Positions 23,949 to 33,183 of a stretch of DNA of 64,000 bases are shown one piece after another (the first letter of the stretch is position 1; each line of letters begins with the position of its first letter). This DNA comes from Streptococcus thermophilus. GTDB taxonomy: Bacteria; Actinomycetota; Actinomycetes; Mycobacteriales; Mycobacteriaceae. The notes under the pieces were generated by a model that did no database searches, was not told where the DNA came from, and saw only the letters and a list, made by a program, of their open reading frames with translations. Both the position numbers and the translations under genes were made by a program. The stretch covers positions 496,001-560,000 of the forward strand of contig UYIL01000003.1 in assembly GCA_900618065.1 (NCBI GenBank), in the 5' to 3' direction.

Positions 23949-24284
23949 CTACATGCGCCGTCGTTGCTGCCGTGCTCTGCTCCATCCAGTTCTTCGGGTT
24001 GCTTTGCTCGGAGCTGCTGGTCTTATCATGAGTGTGAGCCCATCGAAATCTGTGGGCGACCAGTCGTGACGGTGAGTGCGGAACTCCATGCCTTGCTCGT
24101 TGTTGGACGAGTAGACGAGCAGAGCCCGCCCGTCACGGACGAGTTCGGTCGTCCTATCCCATAGAAGGTCTCTTATGCGAGCTGATGGAGTTCCGACGAA
24201 TGTGCCGGGGGCGAGTTCAGTCAGCCATTTGGTTAGGTCTCCTCGCAGACCAGCGGGGCACGCCGTAACCACTAGTACGATCAC
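23949..24284 (-). CDS. cas2: Cas2e, spacer-acquisition subunit
   Basis: A 111-residue type I-E Cas2 that forms the Cas1-Cas2 integrase with Cas1. It shows the type I-E Cas2 opening MIVLVVTACPAGLRGDLTKWLTEL, followed by GTFVGTPSARIRDLLWDR. The basic C-terminal tail is as seen in Cas2e. The start overlaps the cas1 stop by 4 bases. It is the last gene of the eight-gene operon. Confidence 0.93.
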   Translation of the reverse strand: MIVLVVTACPAGLRGDLTKWLTELAPGTFVGTPSARIRDLLWDRTTELVRDGRALLVYSSNNEQGMEFRTHRHDWSPTDFDGLTLMIRPAAPSKATRRTGWSRARQQRRRM

Positions 24285-25219
24285 GAGAGTGCCTCTTTGT
24301 CAGCCCAGTTGACACCCGAAGCGATGACTTCGAGTTCGCTCCAAAGCAGTAGTTCAGCATCATGGAAGGGCTCTTCATCGGATACGTTCATGACGAACTT
24401 CAGATCACGGACCATGCGTTGCATTAAACGCTTTTCGACGACGGCATCGCGCACTAGTCTCCGGACATTCGTTGGAGGATTTCCCTGTGCGCTCGCAACG
24501 GCATCGAAAGCTGCCGGAATTGCTATCTCGGCTTTGTAGAGATCCGCAATGTCGTACACAAACGACCGATCGGTACCGGTGTGAATGACCCCGAGTGCCG
24601 GAACGAACCCCATTCCGGCTACGACGGCATGTGCGATCCCGTATAGCGCAGAACTAGCGGTAGTGAGTGCTTGGTTGATGGGAGACGAAGATTCGAAGTC
24701 ATTGGGGTCGTAACTCCTGCGGTCCCAATACACACCAGTGCGTTCAGCTTCCGCTGCGTACACCTTTTTCATGCGAGCGCCCTCGCGGCCTCTGAGCTTG
24801 GCCATTGACAGTCCGGTGAGGTCTTCTCCGGGAAAGCGGAGATTGTACATTCGCTTTGCGCAGTCCAATCTCTTCCGCTGATGCGACACCACTTCAGCCT
24901 GAAGTTCAGCCATCCATGAAGACTTTGCTGGGGGCCGGCCGCTGGCGTAGTACCGAACGCCACGCTCACCTACCCATACGGTCGATGTTCCGGCATCACC
25001 CAGCAGAGCCATCGCCGCATAGGTGACTCGAGTTCCTGGGCCGAGGAGAAGAACGGCTAACTGTGTGGCTGGAACATGCGCGATGCCCCGTTGATCCGTG
25101 ATTGTGAGTGCGTTACCGTCCCGGTTAACCGTCGCTCGCTCCACATAGAGGAAAGAAATGCGGTCTCCCATCTGCGCTAAAGCGTGACGAGTGATCGGCA
25201 ACTCTTGTGGAGTAGTCAT
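24281..25219 (-). CDS. cas1: Cas1e, CRISPR integrase
   Basis: A 312-residue metal-dependent integrase that inserts new spacers at the leader end. The three metal ligands can be placed: Glu in GREGARMKKVYAAE, His in LGVIHTGTDRSFVYD and Asp in YDIADLYK. The N-terminal beta-domain includes RISFLYVERATVNRDGNALTI. It starts directly after the cas6e stop (no gap) and overlaps cas2. Length is normal for type I-E. Confidence 0.95.
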   Translation of the reverse strand: MTTPQELPITRHALAQMGDRISFLYVERATVNRDGNALTITDQRGIAHVPATQLAVLLLGPGTRVTYAAMALLGDAGTSTVWVGERGVRYYASGRPPAKSSWMAELQAEVVSHQRKRLDCAKRMYNLRFPGEDLTGLSMAKLRGREGARMKKVYAAEAERTGVYWDRRSYDPNDFESSSPINQALTTASSALYGIAHAVVAGMGFVPALGVIHTGTDRSFVYDIADLYKAEIAIPAAFDAVASAQGNPPTNVRRLVRDAVVEKRLMQRMVRDLKFVMNVSDEEPFHDAELLLWSELEVIASGVNWADKEALS

Positions 25220-25921
25220 TTATTTCACCGGTGCGAGCGTAAGGAGTCCGCAACCGTAAGCACGTGCTCGACCAATGCCATCAGTAAGCGTGTGTCGAAG
25301 CGCCTCAGCATCGGTGACTTCTAGAGTTCCGGTGAAACGGGCTTTTGCGATGCGGACTTGATTCCGAACCCCCTGGGAGCCGTTTCCCCTGTTGAACACG
25401 TCAGTCCATCGCTCCATGACCATCGGGGCGTCATCTTCAGACCAACGGGCGCGCTCTTCATCGGTGCACGGATCGTCGATACGCGGGGCAAGCATGAAGC
25501 CGGCTCGATCAGCCTGTTTGTACAGCCACTCGAGCTGATGGCGAACGGATACATGCGCCTTGATCTTGCCGCGCTTCCCATTGGGAACCGAATAGGTGGG
25601 GTTACCTACGATTTCGAAATGCCAACGCTGTCCCCTTGTCAGGGAATTAAGGAAGCGACCATAATCAGCGCTCTGCGCTGGACGGCTCTCCCAGCCCGCC
25701 TGCTCAACGATAAGTGAACCCGTCGGCTTTTCTGGCCCGACGATATACAGCACTGATTCATGGTCATGCGTGTCAACCCGCCAAAGAACTCGTCCGGCGT
25801 CTTCATCGATATCTGGCGGGAATGAAGCTCGGACAGCAGCGTGCATGGCTTGGGAATTGGTGAGTAACTTTCGCCCGTTCCGTCGCGCAGGGTTGAGAGA
25901 AATTCGCGTCAGCGTGCTCAT
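25220..25921 (-). CDS. cas6e: Cas6e, CRISPR RNA endoribonuclease
   Basis: A 233-residue endonuclease that cuts pre-crRNA at the 3' base of each repeat hairpin and stays bound to the crRNA. A candidate catalytic His lies near the N-terminus in QAMHAAVRASFP (residue 28), and the glycine-rich loop RAYGCGLLTL is at the C-terminus, as in CasE/Cse3. It overlaps cas5e by 4 bases. With the repeat seen here, cleavage would leave an 8-nt 5' handle AUGAGCCN. Confidence 0.92.
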   Translation of the reverse strand: MSTLTRISLNPARRNGRKLLTNSQAMHAAVRASFPPDIDEDAGRVLWRVDTHDHESVLYIVGPEKPTGSLIVEQAGWESRPAQSADYGRFLNSLTRGQRWHFEIVGNPTYSVPNGKRGKIKAHVSVRHQLEWLYKQADRAGFMLAPRIDDPCTDEERARWSEDDAPMVMERWTDVFNRGNGSQGVRNQVRIAKARFTGTLEVTDAEALRHTLTDGIGRARAYGCGLLTLAPVK

Positions 25922-26640
25922 GCTTGCACCACCGTTTCGAAGTAGATGTCTCGTGGGGAAACGCGTTCCTTGCCATCTGGATTCGGAATTTCCACATCGT
26001 CACTACGAATGACATCACGCCATCCGTAGTGGCGGTGTTGCGGGTCAAAAGACAAAGGAACGTCTTGTCGAGGTACTCCACCTGTTTCCTTGGGATCTGC
26101 ATCCCGGTAGAGAGCCAGCGAGACATTCTTCGGTGATTGTTTCTTGTGCTGAGCAGTCGCGTACCACGTGTGATGACCGCGAAGTGCTTGCTCTCCGTCA
26201 GTGTCAACCAGCCCGACGACGAGTCCTGGGTGCACAGGGCAAGAGCGACGGCCCATGAAGAGCGGAAAAACAGGCGATTTCAGTGCAGCGGCGATGTTTT
26301 CGAGTTGGGTGCGGTCTTCTGATTCCACGGCTACTAAGAATGCAGCATCGGATAGAAAATACCGAGTAACAAGTTGCCCTTGTCTATCTGGCTTCGTCTG
26401 CCAGGGCTGTGCCGTCTGATAATCACGCAGCAGGCTTCCTGATTGGTCAACTCGAACAGCTAGCTTCAAAGCCGCGAGGTCTTCAATTTCGTCGGTGCGG
26501 CGTCGGCCTTGGGCTGCAGCAATAAGGCCAACGATTCCGGATTTCGTCGGAGTGGTCGCGGTGGCGCGCGTCTTGAACCGAGACTCATCTCCCCATGACT
26601 GCAACGGCCCCTTCAACAGGAGCAAGAGCGAGTGACACAT
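25918..26640 (-). CDS. cas5e: Cas5e, Cascade subunit
   Basis: A 240-residue RAMP protein that holds the 5' handle of the crRNA. It has the Cas5e N-terminal region (LLLLLKGPLQSWGDESRFKTRATATTPTKSGIVGLIAAA in part) and the Cas5-family segment RYFLSDAAFLVAVE. The start codon overlaps the cas7e stop by one base, and the gene overlaps cas6e at its 3' end. Confidence 0.92.
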   Translation of the reverse strand: MCHSLLLLLKGPLQSWGDESRFKTRATATTPTKSGIVGLIAAAQGRRRTDEIEDLAALKLAVRVDQSGSLLRDYQTAQPWQTKPDRQGQLVTRYFLSDAAFLVAVESEDRTQLENIAAALKSPVFPLFMGRRSCPVHPGLVVGLVDTDGEQALRGHHTWYATAQHKKQSPKNVSLALYRDADPKETGGVPRQDVPLSFDPQHRHYGWRDVIRSDDVEIPNPDGKERVSPRDIYFETVVQA

Positions 26641-27806
26641 TAGCTATCACCTGCAAGGCGCTTCAGCTCATCTGCCATGCGATCTTTGAGGCCTGCGAGT
26701 GTGGTCTTCTCTGCGATGCCTTCGAAGGGCTCCGAGAGTTCACCGATTCCAAGCACGAAAGCTGCACGCGGGGTGAAGCCGTAGACTTCTTCGACATCCC
26801 GTGCTTCCTGAGCGAGTCGTTCGGCAGCGACGGTGCGGCGGGTCTTCCGCCCTGCGGCTGTCTCAGATCCAAATTGATAATTGCTGGCGGATTCCTCGAG
26901 CACCGGAGTTTCAAAAGCATTCACCAGTGAAACTGGGCGTGTATCGCGAACAGCTACATACACCAATTCAGGCATTGTCTGGTTAGCGAAGGTGTTGATT
27001 TTTCCGGTGGGCATCGACGCAACGAACGCCTCGATGAAATGTTGCGCCGCCTGGAGCGCGACCTCAGCGGAGCCGAGGTTCTTTTCAAGCCCATCCAGAT
27101 TGACAGTGGCATAACGGTAGAGAGTGGAAGACATCATTTGAACAGTGCCGATCATTCCTGCGCCGGTCTCTTGACCTTCCTCAGCAAGGTCATCTACCGC
27201 TGTGAAATAGTCGAAATCCGGAGCGGAGTTGTGAATCCCAATGGCATGTGCAACCTGCACCGCGGCGTCGACGTTATAAGCTGCGTCGTCGGCGATCATG
27301 CGGCCGAACATGGCCATATCCACCGAGTGGTCGGTATCCAAAATCTTCTTTGCCTCGGAATTCGACAGCTTCCCATCGCCGAGAGAAAGGAGTTCCTCCA
27401 CGGCGCGATTGACTTGCTGCTGGCTGAGGAAAAAAAGATACGTGGTTCGGGGGTAGGGGTTGTGTTCTGCTTCCTCGTCTCCCTTCTTCGGCTTTTCAAT
27501 CTCCGTCTTGATCTTCGCTGCCTTGAACAGCATTTCGGTTCGTGCAATCGCATCCGATCGCTCCAAGCCCTCTTTTTCAAGGAGGCGAGCGATTTTTTCA
27601 GGCAGCCGCTTTGAACGGTCACCAATCTGTTCGCTATCAAAGTGGGTTTCGAAGTACCGGCGGATCGCTCGCTTCCATGACTGCGAAGAAACCCGTTGGC
27701 GCGGGACGCCGCCGAAGACCGCTGTTTTAGGTGCGCCAGTGTCATCGCGGTTGATGAGGGAAGGCGGAATAGTTTGCAGTGCGTGAATATCGATGACCAG
27801 GGACAT
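26640..27806 (-). CDS. cas7e: Cas7e, Cascade backbone
   Basis: A 388-residue protein, six copies of which coat the crRNA guide and displace every sixth base. The ATG at 27806 gives the normal start SLVIDIHALQTIPPSLINRDD; a longer open frame to 27992 overlaps cse2 and is not real. It also has GGVPRQRVSSQSWKRAIRRYF and the thumb region PTGKINTFANQTMPELVYVAV. Its stop overlaps the start of cas5e. Confidence 0.94.
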   Translation of the reverse strand: MSLVIDIHALQTIPPSLINRDDTGAPKTAVFGGVPRQRVSSQSWKRAIRRYFETHFDSEQIGDRSKRLPEKIARLLEKEGLERSDAIARTEMLFKAAKIKTEIEKPKKGDEEAEHNPYPRTTYLFFLSQQQVNRAVEELLSLGDGKLSNSEAKKILDTDHSVDMAMFGRMIADDAAYNVDAAVQVAHAIGIHNSAPDFDYFTAVDDLAEEGQETGAGMIGTVQMMSSTLYRYATVNLDGLEKNLGSAEVALQAAQHFIEAFVASMPTGKINTFANQTMPELVYVAVRDTRPVSLVNAFETPVLEESASNYQFGSETAAGRKTRRTVAAERLAQEARDVEEVYGFTPRAAFVLGIGELSEPFEGIAEKTTLAGLKDRMADELKRLAGDS

Positions 27807-27819
27807 GAGAAATGCCTTT

Positions 27820-28467
27820 CTAGTTAGTGGTGGAAGAAAGGGTGGAGGAGTCGGATTCGGAGAGCGGAGAATCCTGCTGAGAAGGGCGGAGCAGCCCGAC
27901 CGCATAATCGCGGCCCCAGCGAAGGAGAACTCCATCGCGCCGCGCTGGGTTCTGGAGACTTCGCAGGTCCACGGCGAAAGAACCGTAATCAAAAGCGAGT
28001 TTCTCGCGTTTCAACAAAGAAACCAATGTGCGTAGGTGAATTAAGCGTGAGGATTCTTCGCGTGCAGTCTGCATAGCGTCAAACCGTGCCTTGAGCGATC
28101 CCGAGTCACTGATGGTTTGGAGCCGGCCGCAGGTCATCGCGAAGGTGCGCTCTTCTGAATGCGCTGGTGCGGCCGCACTTTGCATATGCCATGCGAAGAG
28201 CGTCAGTGCGTAATACGCCGCGGATTCAGAAGGCGAGGGTGCGTCGCCACGGCCCAGCTCACCTTCGCTGAGTGTGGGGGAGAGCATGCTCAAGACATGC
28301 TGGAGGGCGAGAGGATCGGTTCCGAACTCGCGCGCTGCACTCTTGCGCAACTCTGCTAGGTTGCGGCGTGCTCCGATGCCCTCGATTGATTCGGGGTGCT
28401 CGAGGTAGTTCGTCTGTAATCGGCTCACAGTATTTGCCACACTGTGCCGGAGGTTCGGTGCACTCAT
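27820..28467 (-). CDS. cse2: Cse2 (Cas11e), Cascade small subunit
   Basis: A 215-residue alpha-helical small subunit (CasB) that stabilises the R-loop on the non-target strand. It contains the family blocks ESAAYYALTLFAWHMQS and RLIHLRTLVSLLKREKLAFDYGSFAVDLRSLQNP. The last 20 or so residues are Ser/Thr-rich and vary in this family. It overlaps cse1 by 4 bases and precedes cas7e by 13 bases. Confidence 0.9.
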   Translation of the reverse strand: MSAPNLRHSVANTVSRLQTNYLEHPESIEGIGARRNLAELRKSAAREFGTDPLALQHVLSMLSPTLSEGELGRGDAPSPSESAAYYALTLFAWHMQSAAAPAHSEERTFAMTCGRLQTISDSGSLKARFDAMQTAREESSRLIHLRTLVSLLKREKLAFDYGSFAVDLRSLQNPARRDGVLLRWGRDYAVGLLRPSQQDSPLSESDSSTLSSTTN

Positions 28468-30167
28468 TCCTGATTACCTTTCTTCAGCAGTGCTCTTTTT
28501 TCCTTCTCGTGTTCACGAAAGAGGGGAAGATCGTTGCCTATTCGATATTGAAGTTGCCGGTAGAGCGACCCAGCGCTGACTACGTGGCCGCCTCGGTCGT
28601 CTTCACCGTCGATGACGCGGCCGATGAGAGCCTTCTGGCCCGCTCCGCGTACCGCCTCATCAGCAATCTTTAAGACTTGCCGCTGAACTTCTCCCTGCCA
28701 CGAAACTGCTTCTTCCTCTATCCTTTCGAGGTCTAAGTTGCGAAGCCAGGCGATGAATAGGGGTTCTAAGACGGTGTACAGACGGTCCGCGACATCCTTA
28801 TCGAATTCGTATTCTCCGCCGGCTGCTACACCGAGCTGTCCAGCGAACCAACCGAGCGACGTAGCAGCGTTGCGGGTTGCGTCGGCAGCGTCACGAACAT
28901 ATTGCCGGTGGACTCGAGAAATCCGGTCATCCTGGAGCAATGAAAGAGGCAGACCGATATTCCCAGTGATTACCGTGGCGACCGATGAGCTCTGAGACCC
29001 GTATTCCATGGAAACGATGCTGACATCGGCAATTTCTTTTGTCCGCTCATGTTTCGCGATTCTCGAGAAGTTGACTAAATTTTCCGGTCTTTTGGGTGCA
29101 TGCTCCTCTTTGGTGAAGCCGGCATCAGATTCGGAAACAAGCAATGCGTCGAGCGAGCGCCACATTGTGCGCTGTGGGTCAAAGGTCTTCGGGTAGAAAG
29201 CCAGCTGGCCCTTTCTGGTCTGATTCTTACTGAAACGGTAGGGTGTCATCGGATCCCCGAAGATGTTTCTTCCTGCGTCCGGGATTGGATCACCGTTGCT
29301 TACCAGTACCGCTACGACGCGATTATCTTCCGCGAACAGCCGAATTCGTCTCGACTGCCACGTGGCCAAATCTGCTGCTCCTTGCGGTTGAGGGGCCAGG
29401 GGCTTGGCGATTTTGCCCTCGCGGTCATTGCGTTGGGCAGCTGTGTCGGGTTCCCGTTCCCATACGGGTAGATCTTCTACGGAATCTGAAGAGAAGACTT
29501 CTTCCGATGTATTGAGCAGAAGAGTCTCTAGAAGTGACCGTCCACGGATGACCGTTCCACCTGTCATTCCTGCCCACCCGGTACCGATGGGGTAGCCCTT
29601 TCCTCCCTTGACTCGTGGGTCTCCAACAGCACCGGACTTGATTCCGGAGTAGTCGTACCCTTGGGCGTGGATAAGCCATCGAGCTCCTTCATCGAAGGCA
29701 AGGCTCTCGCGCCCCTCATGTGTGCGCATGGTGAAATAGTCATGCTCGGCATCCGGCAGAATGCGCGAGACAGACTGTCTAGTCGACTTGGTTGTGTCCA
29801 GATCGGCTACCTGCATGAAAGGTGCTTCGGCATCGAACAGGTTGAAACGGTGGCGGTATCTGTTCAAGTACTCCAATACAACGTCGTCTTTGCCGTTATC
29901 GACTAATTCCTTCCGTTTCGCGATGAACCACTTTTCCCAGTCATGCGATCCAGCAACCATACTGTGCTGCGCGCGCCAGAAGATGGCCAACAAGACGCGG
30001 AGTACCGCGTAGTCCTGGGTGGGGGAGTCCCCGCGAATTTGAATTGGCGTTGCACTGCCGTCAAAAACCTGGCTGATACTCAGTTTCTGCGTGCCTTCTC
30101 CTGTCTCGCAAATGATCCACGGCTGTTCAAGCAAGTCGAATGAAAGGTCTTTGGTTGGTTGGCTCAC
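28464..30167 (-). CDS. cse1: Cse1 (Cas8e), Cascade large subunit
   Basis: A 567-residue large subunit (CasA) that recognises the PAM and recruits Cas3. The start SFDLLEQPWIICETGEGTQKLSISQVF is typical. The family segments DYAVLRVLLAIFWRAQH, FNLFDAEAPFMQVADL and GTGWAGMTGGTVIRGRSLLETLLLN are present. The C-terminal helical bundle runs from about residue 400. The protein is full length. It follows cas3 by 45 bases. Confidence 0.93.
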   Translation of the reverse strand: MSQPTKDLSFDLLEQPWIICETGEGTQKLSISQVFDGSATPIQIRGDSPTQDYAVLRVLLAIFWRAQHSMVAGSHDWEKWFIAKRKELVDNGKDDVVLEYLNRYRHRFNLFDAEAPFMQVADLDTTKSTRQSVSRILPDAEHDYFTMRTHEGRESLAFDEGARWLIHAQGYDYSGIKSGAVGDPRVKGGKGYPIGTGWAGMTGGTVIRGRSLLETLLLNTSEEVFSSDSVEDLPVWEREPDTAAQRNDREGKIAKPLAPQPQGAADLATWQSRRIRLFAEDNRVVAVLVSNGDPIPDAGRNIFGDPMTPYRFSKNQTRKGQLAFYPKTFDPQRTMWRSLDALLVSESDAGFTKEEHAPKRPENLVNFSRIAKHERTKEIADVSIVSMEYGSQSSSVATVITGNIGLPLSLLQDDRISRVHRQYVRDAADATRNAATSLGWFAGQLGVAAGGEYEFDKDVADRLYTVLEPLFIAWLRNLDLERIEEEAVSWQGEVQRQVLKIADEAVRGAGQKALIGRVIDGEDDRGGHVVSAGSLYRQLQYRIGNDLPLFREHEKEKRALLKKGNQE

Positions 30168-30212
30168 TTCGATTTTTCCTTCCGTCAGTAAAAGGGAGAT
30201 TTTCCTCAGATA

Positions 30213-33026
30213 TTAAGGAGTGGGTGTGACGTCTTCCCTGGCTGGTTCGCTTGTATTTTCGAGCCCAAGCTCTGAGGTGTATCGAATCTTGAACCTTCCT
30301 AGGACGACTTCGCCCTCGTTGTCGAGAGGTAGCGCGAGCTGACCTTTGAGTAGGTAATGCCTATTCCATGCTGTCGGTGTCAGTTGTTCAAGCGTGCCCA
30401 CTACAGCCTCAAAATCCGCATTGGATCTAGTCATTCGGGCCGGGAGTCGAACAGTGCTGGATGCGAGGTGAAATGCTTGGCGGTAGCTCAGTTCAGGATC
30501 GCCTGTCACTACCCAATCGGTGCCCCAAGGGGCATATTCTTGCGCATCCCCGACTATCGGGATGACTTCAACTGTTGGCTCCGAATCGCGCACCTGTGCT
30601 GCTCCAATCTCGTCATCCCCGAGCGTGACAGTGGCTTGTTCAAGGTCACCGAATAGGTCACCGAGCCTCCTGCACTCGTTCGGTGATTTGATACGGAAGC
30701 TCTTTGAGCGTGCATGCGCGGAGTCCAAACGCGCGTTGTCGTTGATCTGTGCTTTGTCCCATTCATCAACCCATTCCGTTGGGACCTCTTGTTTCGGGTC
30801 ATAGACCTTGCGCACAAGCGCGGCTACGTCATCCGGCCGCTTAAAAGTTGTCGGTAGATGAAGAATTGTTGAGAGAAGAATCTTTGACCCGTAAATGGCT
30901 TCAGCACCGGAATTCAGCGTGGGATGAGGTGAAAGTGACTCGATGCCGCGAACGAATACTTTTGGTTCCCGTACGTGCGGTGGGCGGTCCGGTTCCGGGC
31001 GGTTGTGCCGGTGCAGGCGCCCAATTCGTTGGACGATGAGGTCCATAGGTGCGATATCGGTGACAAGGACGTCAGCGTCGATGTCCAAACTTTGTTCGGC
31101 TACCTGGGTAGCGACCACGATCTTGCGATACGGTCGTCCGCTATCGCGATGCGCGGCGGCACCGAGTTCTTTGCGTAGGCGGTCTTCCTTTCGGGAACGC
31201 TCCCAAGCCGTGAATCCGGCATGATGCAACTCGACTTCGTCAGGGTGTGAGAGCTTGAAAGCACGGTAAGCTTCTTGCGCTCGGTCGATGGTGTTGCAGA
31301 TGATGAGGGCCACGCCTCCGTCGATAAGCAAAGTTTCAACGTGCTGATGAAGATTGCTGAGCGAGTCTTCGATCACCTCAATCGTGGCCTCGAGATTCGT
31401 GGGATTCGGCTCTGGCGTGATGCTCTTCTGTCCAGCTTGGGAGGCCACAGTGATAAGTGGATATGCATTGGAAGGAGTGCCGATCTCTTGCCCCGTGAAT
31501 GACTTGACTAACGCATTGCGCCGATCCGGCGGGAGGGTGGCGGACATCATGATGACTGTCGCTCCGTAATGCGCAAGCCATTTGAGTGTCGTTTCCAGGT
31601 AGTCCGAGGTGTATGCGTCGTAAGCGTGAACCTCATCAAAAATGATGATTTTTCCAGCTAGTGCAACATGTCTGAGCATGGAATAACGCTGCCGCAACGC
31701 CATCATGAGTACCTGGTCTACGGTGCCCACAACCACATTGGATAGCAGCCCACGGCGCCGCCCGCTCATCCACGAACTCGCGGTGACGTTGTCGCCAGCG
31801 GAGTTGTCCTCGCCGATCCCTTTGAACCGCAGCTGCTGATAGGGCTGAGACAACTGGTTCTTGGAGTGGGCGAGGTAGAGCGATGACACCGACTCTGAAT
31901 CCGTAGCGTTCTTGGCCCAGTTGATAGTCCGTTCAAGGAGGCCGTTTGCTGTAGCCATCGTTGGCGCCGCGACGTAGATTCCTTGAGCTTCGGTGGTGTT
32001 TGCGATGAGATGTGCGGCGGCGAGAGCGGCTTCTGTCTTGCCCACGCCTGTTTCCGCTTCGAGGATGATCAAGGCGGGGCCGGTTACTGTTTTCGCTGCT
32101 TCGATCATGGCGGCCTGGACATTCCTGGCGCGGAAATTCGCTGGCCAGTTGAAGGAATTCCGATAATGCTCATCGACGTCGTCTTCCACCACTCGTCCGG
32201 CCCAGGGGCGGGTTAGGTCCGTGGATTGCATTCCTGAGCGAACCCGTTCGTTTTGACTCCCGGAGACAACCATCGGAAACGCGTCAGGGTTGGATGCGAT
32301 CCAGTCGGCGATGACGACGAGTCCGGTCAGGAGCTGCATTGCCGCGGGGTCCCGATCGTTGTCGTCTTTTAGAGCCTCGAGGACGCTCTCGACGCCTACC
32401 AGGTCTGCTATGGTGTCCAAAAACTCATAGTGCACCTCCTGCCATTCCTGCGAGTAGGTGGATAGAATTGTCTCGATATGGTCCCGTTCCCCTTCTAGCG
32501 AGGGCACACCGTGGTGGGCATCGGCTGCGGAAGAAATCCATTCTGCAGTGGGGTAGTCAACCCCCCGATCCATCAGCCAGTTTGCAATTAGCACCCCGGA
32601 GCAGATGCCGTGAGGTAGTTTGCTCGTGTTTCTCTCCAAGCCACTCTTCCGAAGGGGGAGGCCGGCATCGGACAGATTAGAAACGAGATGCTCGAATCCT
32701 GCCCTTTTCTCAAGCTGAGTTTGGAAAGTCAAGTTTGCCTTGCCGACGTCGTGCGAGCCAGCAAGCCACATGTAAAAGATGCGAACTTGATCTTTTGTAA
32801 GGCCCAATCCTGTTGCGAGCCGTTGCTTCAATGGATCTGCGACCCAGATGTCATAAACGACCTCAGCCACTCCCGCAGCGTCCATGAGGTGCTGGGGCAG
32901 GCTCAGACTTCCGCTTTCATCTCCTGATTTCGCCCATAGAGCAAGAGCTTGCTCGCTGAAGTTCAGCGTCGGCGACAGGTGGTCGCCGTATTGTTCGAGT
33001 CGTAGACCGGAGTGTCTTTCCTTCAT
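30213..33026 (-). CDS. cas3: Cas3, HD nuclease-helicase
   Basis: A 937-residue effector that degrades DNA marked by Cascade. The N-terminal HD domain has SHDVGKANLTFQ. The SF2 helicase domain follows with Walker A ETGVGKTEAAL, motif II FDEVHAYD, motif III MSATLPPDRR and motif VI QRIGRLHRH. I chose the ATG at 33026 because AAGGAG lies 6 bases upstream; an ATG 30 bases earlier lacks such a site. It is the first gene of the cas operon and diverges from the CRISPR array. A reverse CGTCGATAAGC copy at 31319-31329 encodes Leu-Ile-Asp. Confidence 0.95.
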   Translation of the reverse strand: MKERHSGLRLEQYGDHLSPTLNFSEQALALWAKSGDESGSLSLPQHLMDAAGVAEVVYDIWVADPLKQRLATGLGLTKDQVRIFYMWLAGSHDVGKANLTFQTQLEKRAGFEHLVSNLSDAGLPLRKSGLERNTSKLPHGICSGVLIANWLMDRGVDYPTAEWISSAADAHHGVPSLEGERDHIETILSTYSQEWQEVHYEFLDTIADLVGVESVLEALKDDNDRDPAAMQLLTGLVVIADWIASNPDAFPMVVSGSQNERVRSGMQSTDLTRPWAGRVVEDDVDEHYRNSFNWPANFRARNVQAAMIEAAKTVTGPALIILEAETGVGKTEAALAAAHLIANTTEAQGIYVAAPTMATANGLLERTINWAKNATDSESVSSLYLAHSKNQLSQPYQQLRFKGIGEDNSAGDNVTASSWMSGRRRGLLSNVVVGTVDQVLMMALRQRYSMLRHVALAGKIIIFDEVHAYDAYTSDYLETTLKWLAHYGATVIMMSATLPPDRRNALVKSFTGQEIGTPSNAYPLITVASQAGQKSITPEPNPTNLEATIEVIEDSLSNLHQHVETLLIDGGVALIICNTIDRAQEAYRAFKLSHPDEVELHHAGFTAWERSRKEDRLRKELGAAAHRDSGRPYRKIVVATQVAEQSLDIDADVLVTDIAPMDLIVQRIGRLHRHNRPEPDRPPHVREPKVFVRGIESLSPHPTLNSGAEAIYGSKILLSTILHLPTTFKRPDDVAALVRKVYDPKQEVPTEWVDEWDKAQINDNARLDSAHARSKSFRIKSPNECRRLGDLFGDLEQATVTLGDDEIGAAQVRDSEPTVEVIPIVGDAQEYAPWGTDWVVTGDPELSYRQAFHLASSTVRLPARMTRSNADFEAVVGTLEQLTPTAWNRHYLLKGQLALPLDNEGEVVLGRFKIRYTSELGLENTSEPAREDVTPTP

Positions 33027-33103
33027 GGTCTGCTCCTTGCCCGATGGGTGTTGCATTACTCACTTAGGCTCAAATGGAGATTCTAGAGGACCTCTCGGCC
33101 ACT

Positions 33104-33132
33104 ATCTTAAGCCATCACAATAACAAGTTGTA
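33104..33132 (-). promoter_or_regulatory. Predicted cas operon promoter
   Basis: On the minus strand, TAAGAT (33109-33104) forms a -10 element with a weak -35 TACAAC (33132-33127) 17 bases upstream. Transcription from about 33097 would leave a leader of about 70 nt before cas3. The candidate Cascade target at 33116-33126 lies exactly between the two elements. Confidence 0.45.
33116..33129 (-). promoter_or_regulatory. Candidate self-regulatory Cascade target in the cas3 promoter
   Basis: Read on the minus strand the site is AAC (33129-33127) then TTGTTATTGTG (33126-33116). The guide at 33215-33225 reads TTGTTCTTGTG. Positions 1-5 and 7-11 agree and position 6 differs, which is the base not paired in a type I-E R-loop. 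Further downstream the match ends, so binding without cutting would be expected. This is an inference from sequence only. Confidence 0.5.
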
Positions 33133-33183
33133 GTGTTTAGCCTCTTCGCCAGTTGGTGGACACCGGTGCCGTTCGAATACCTT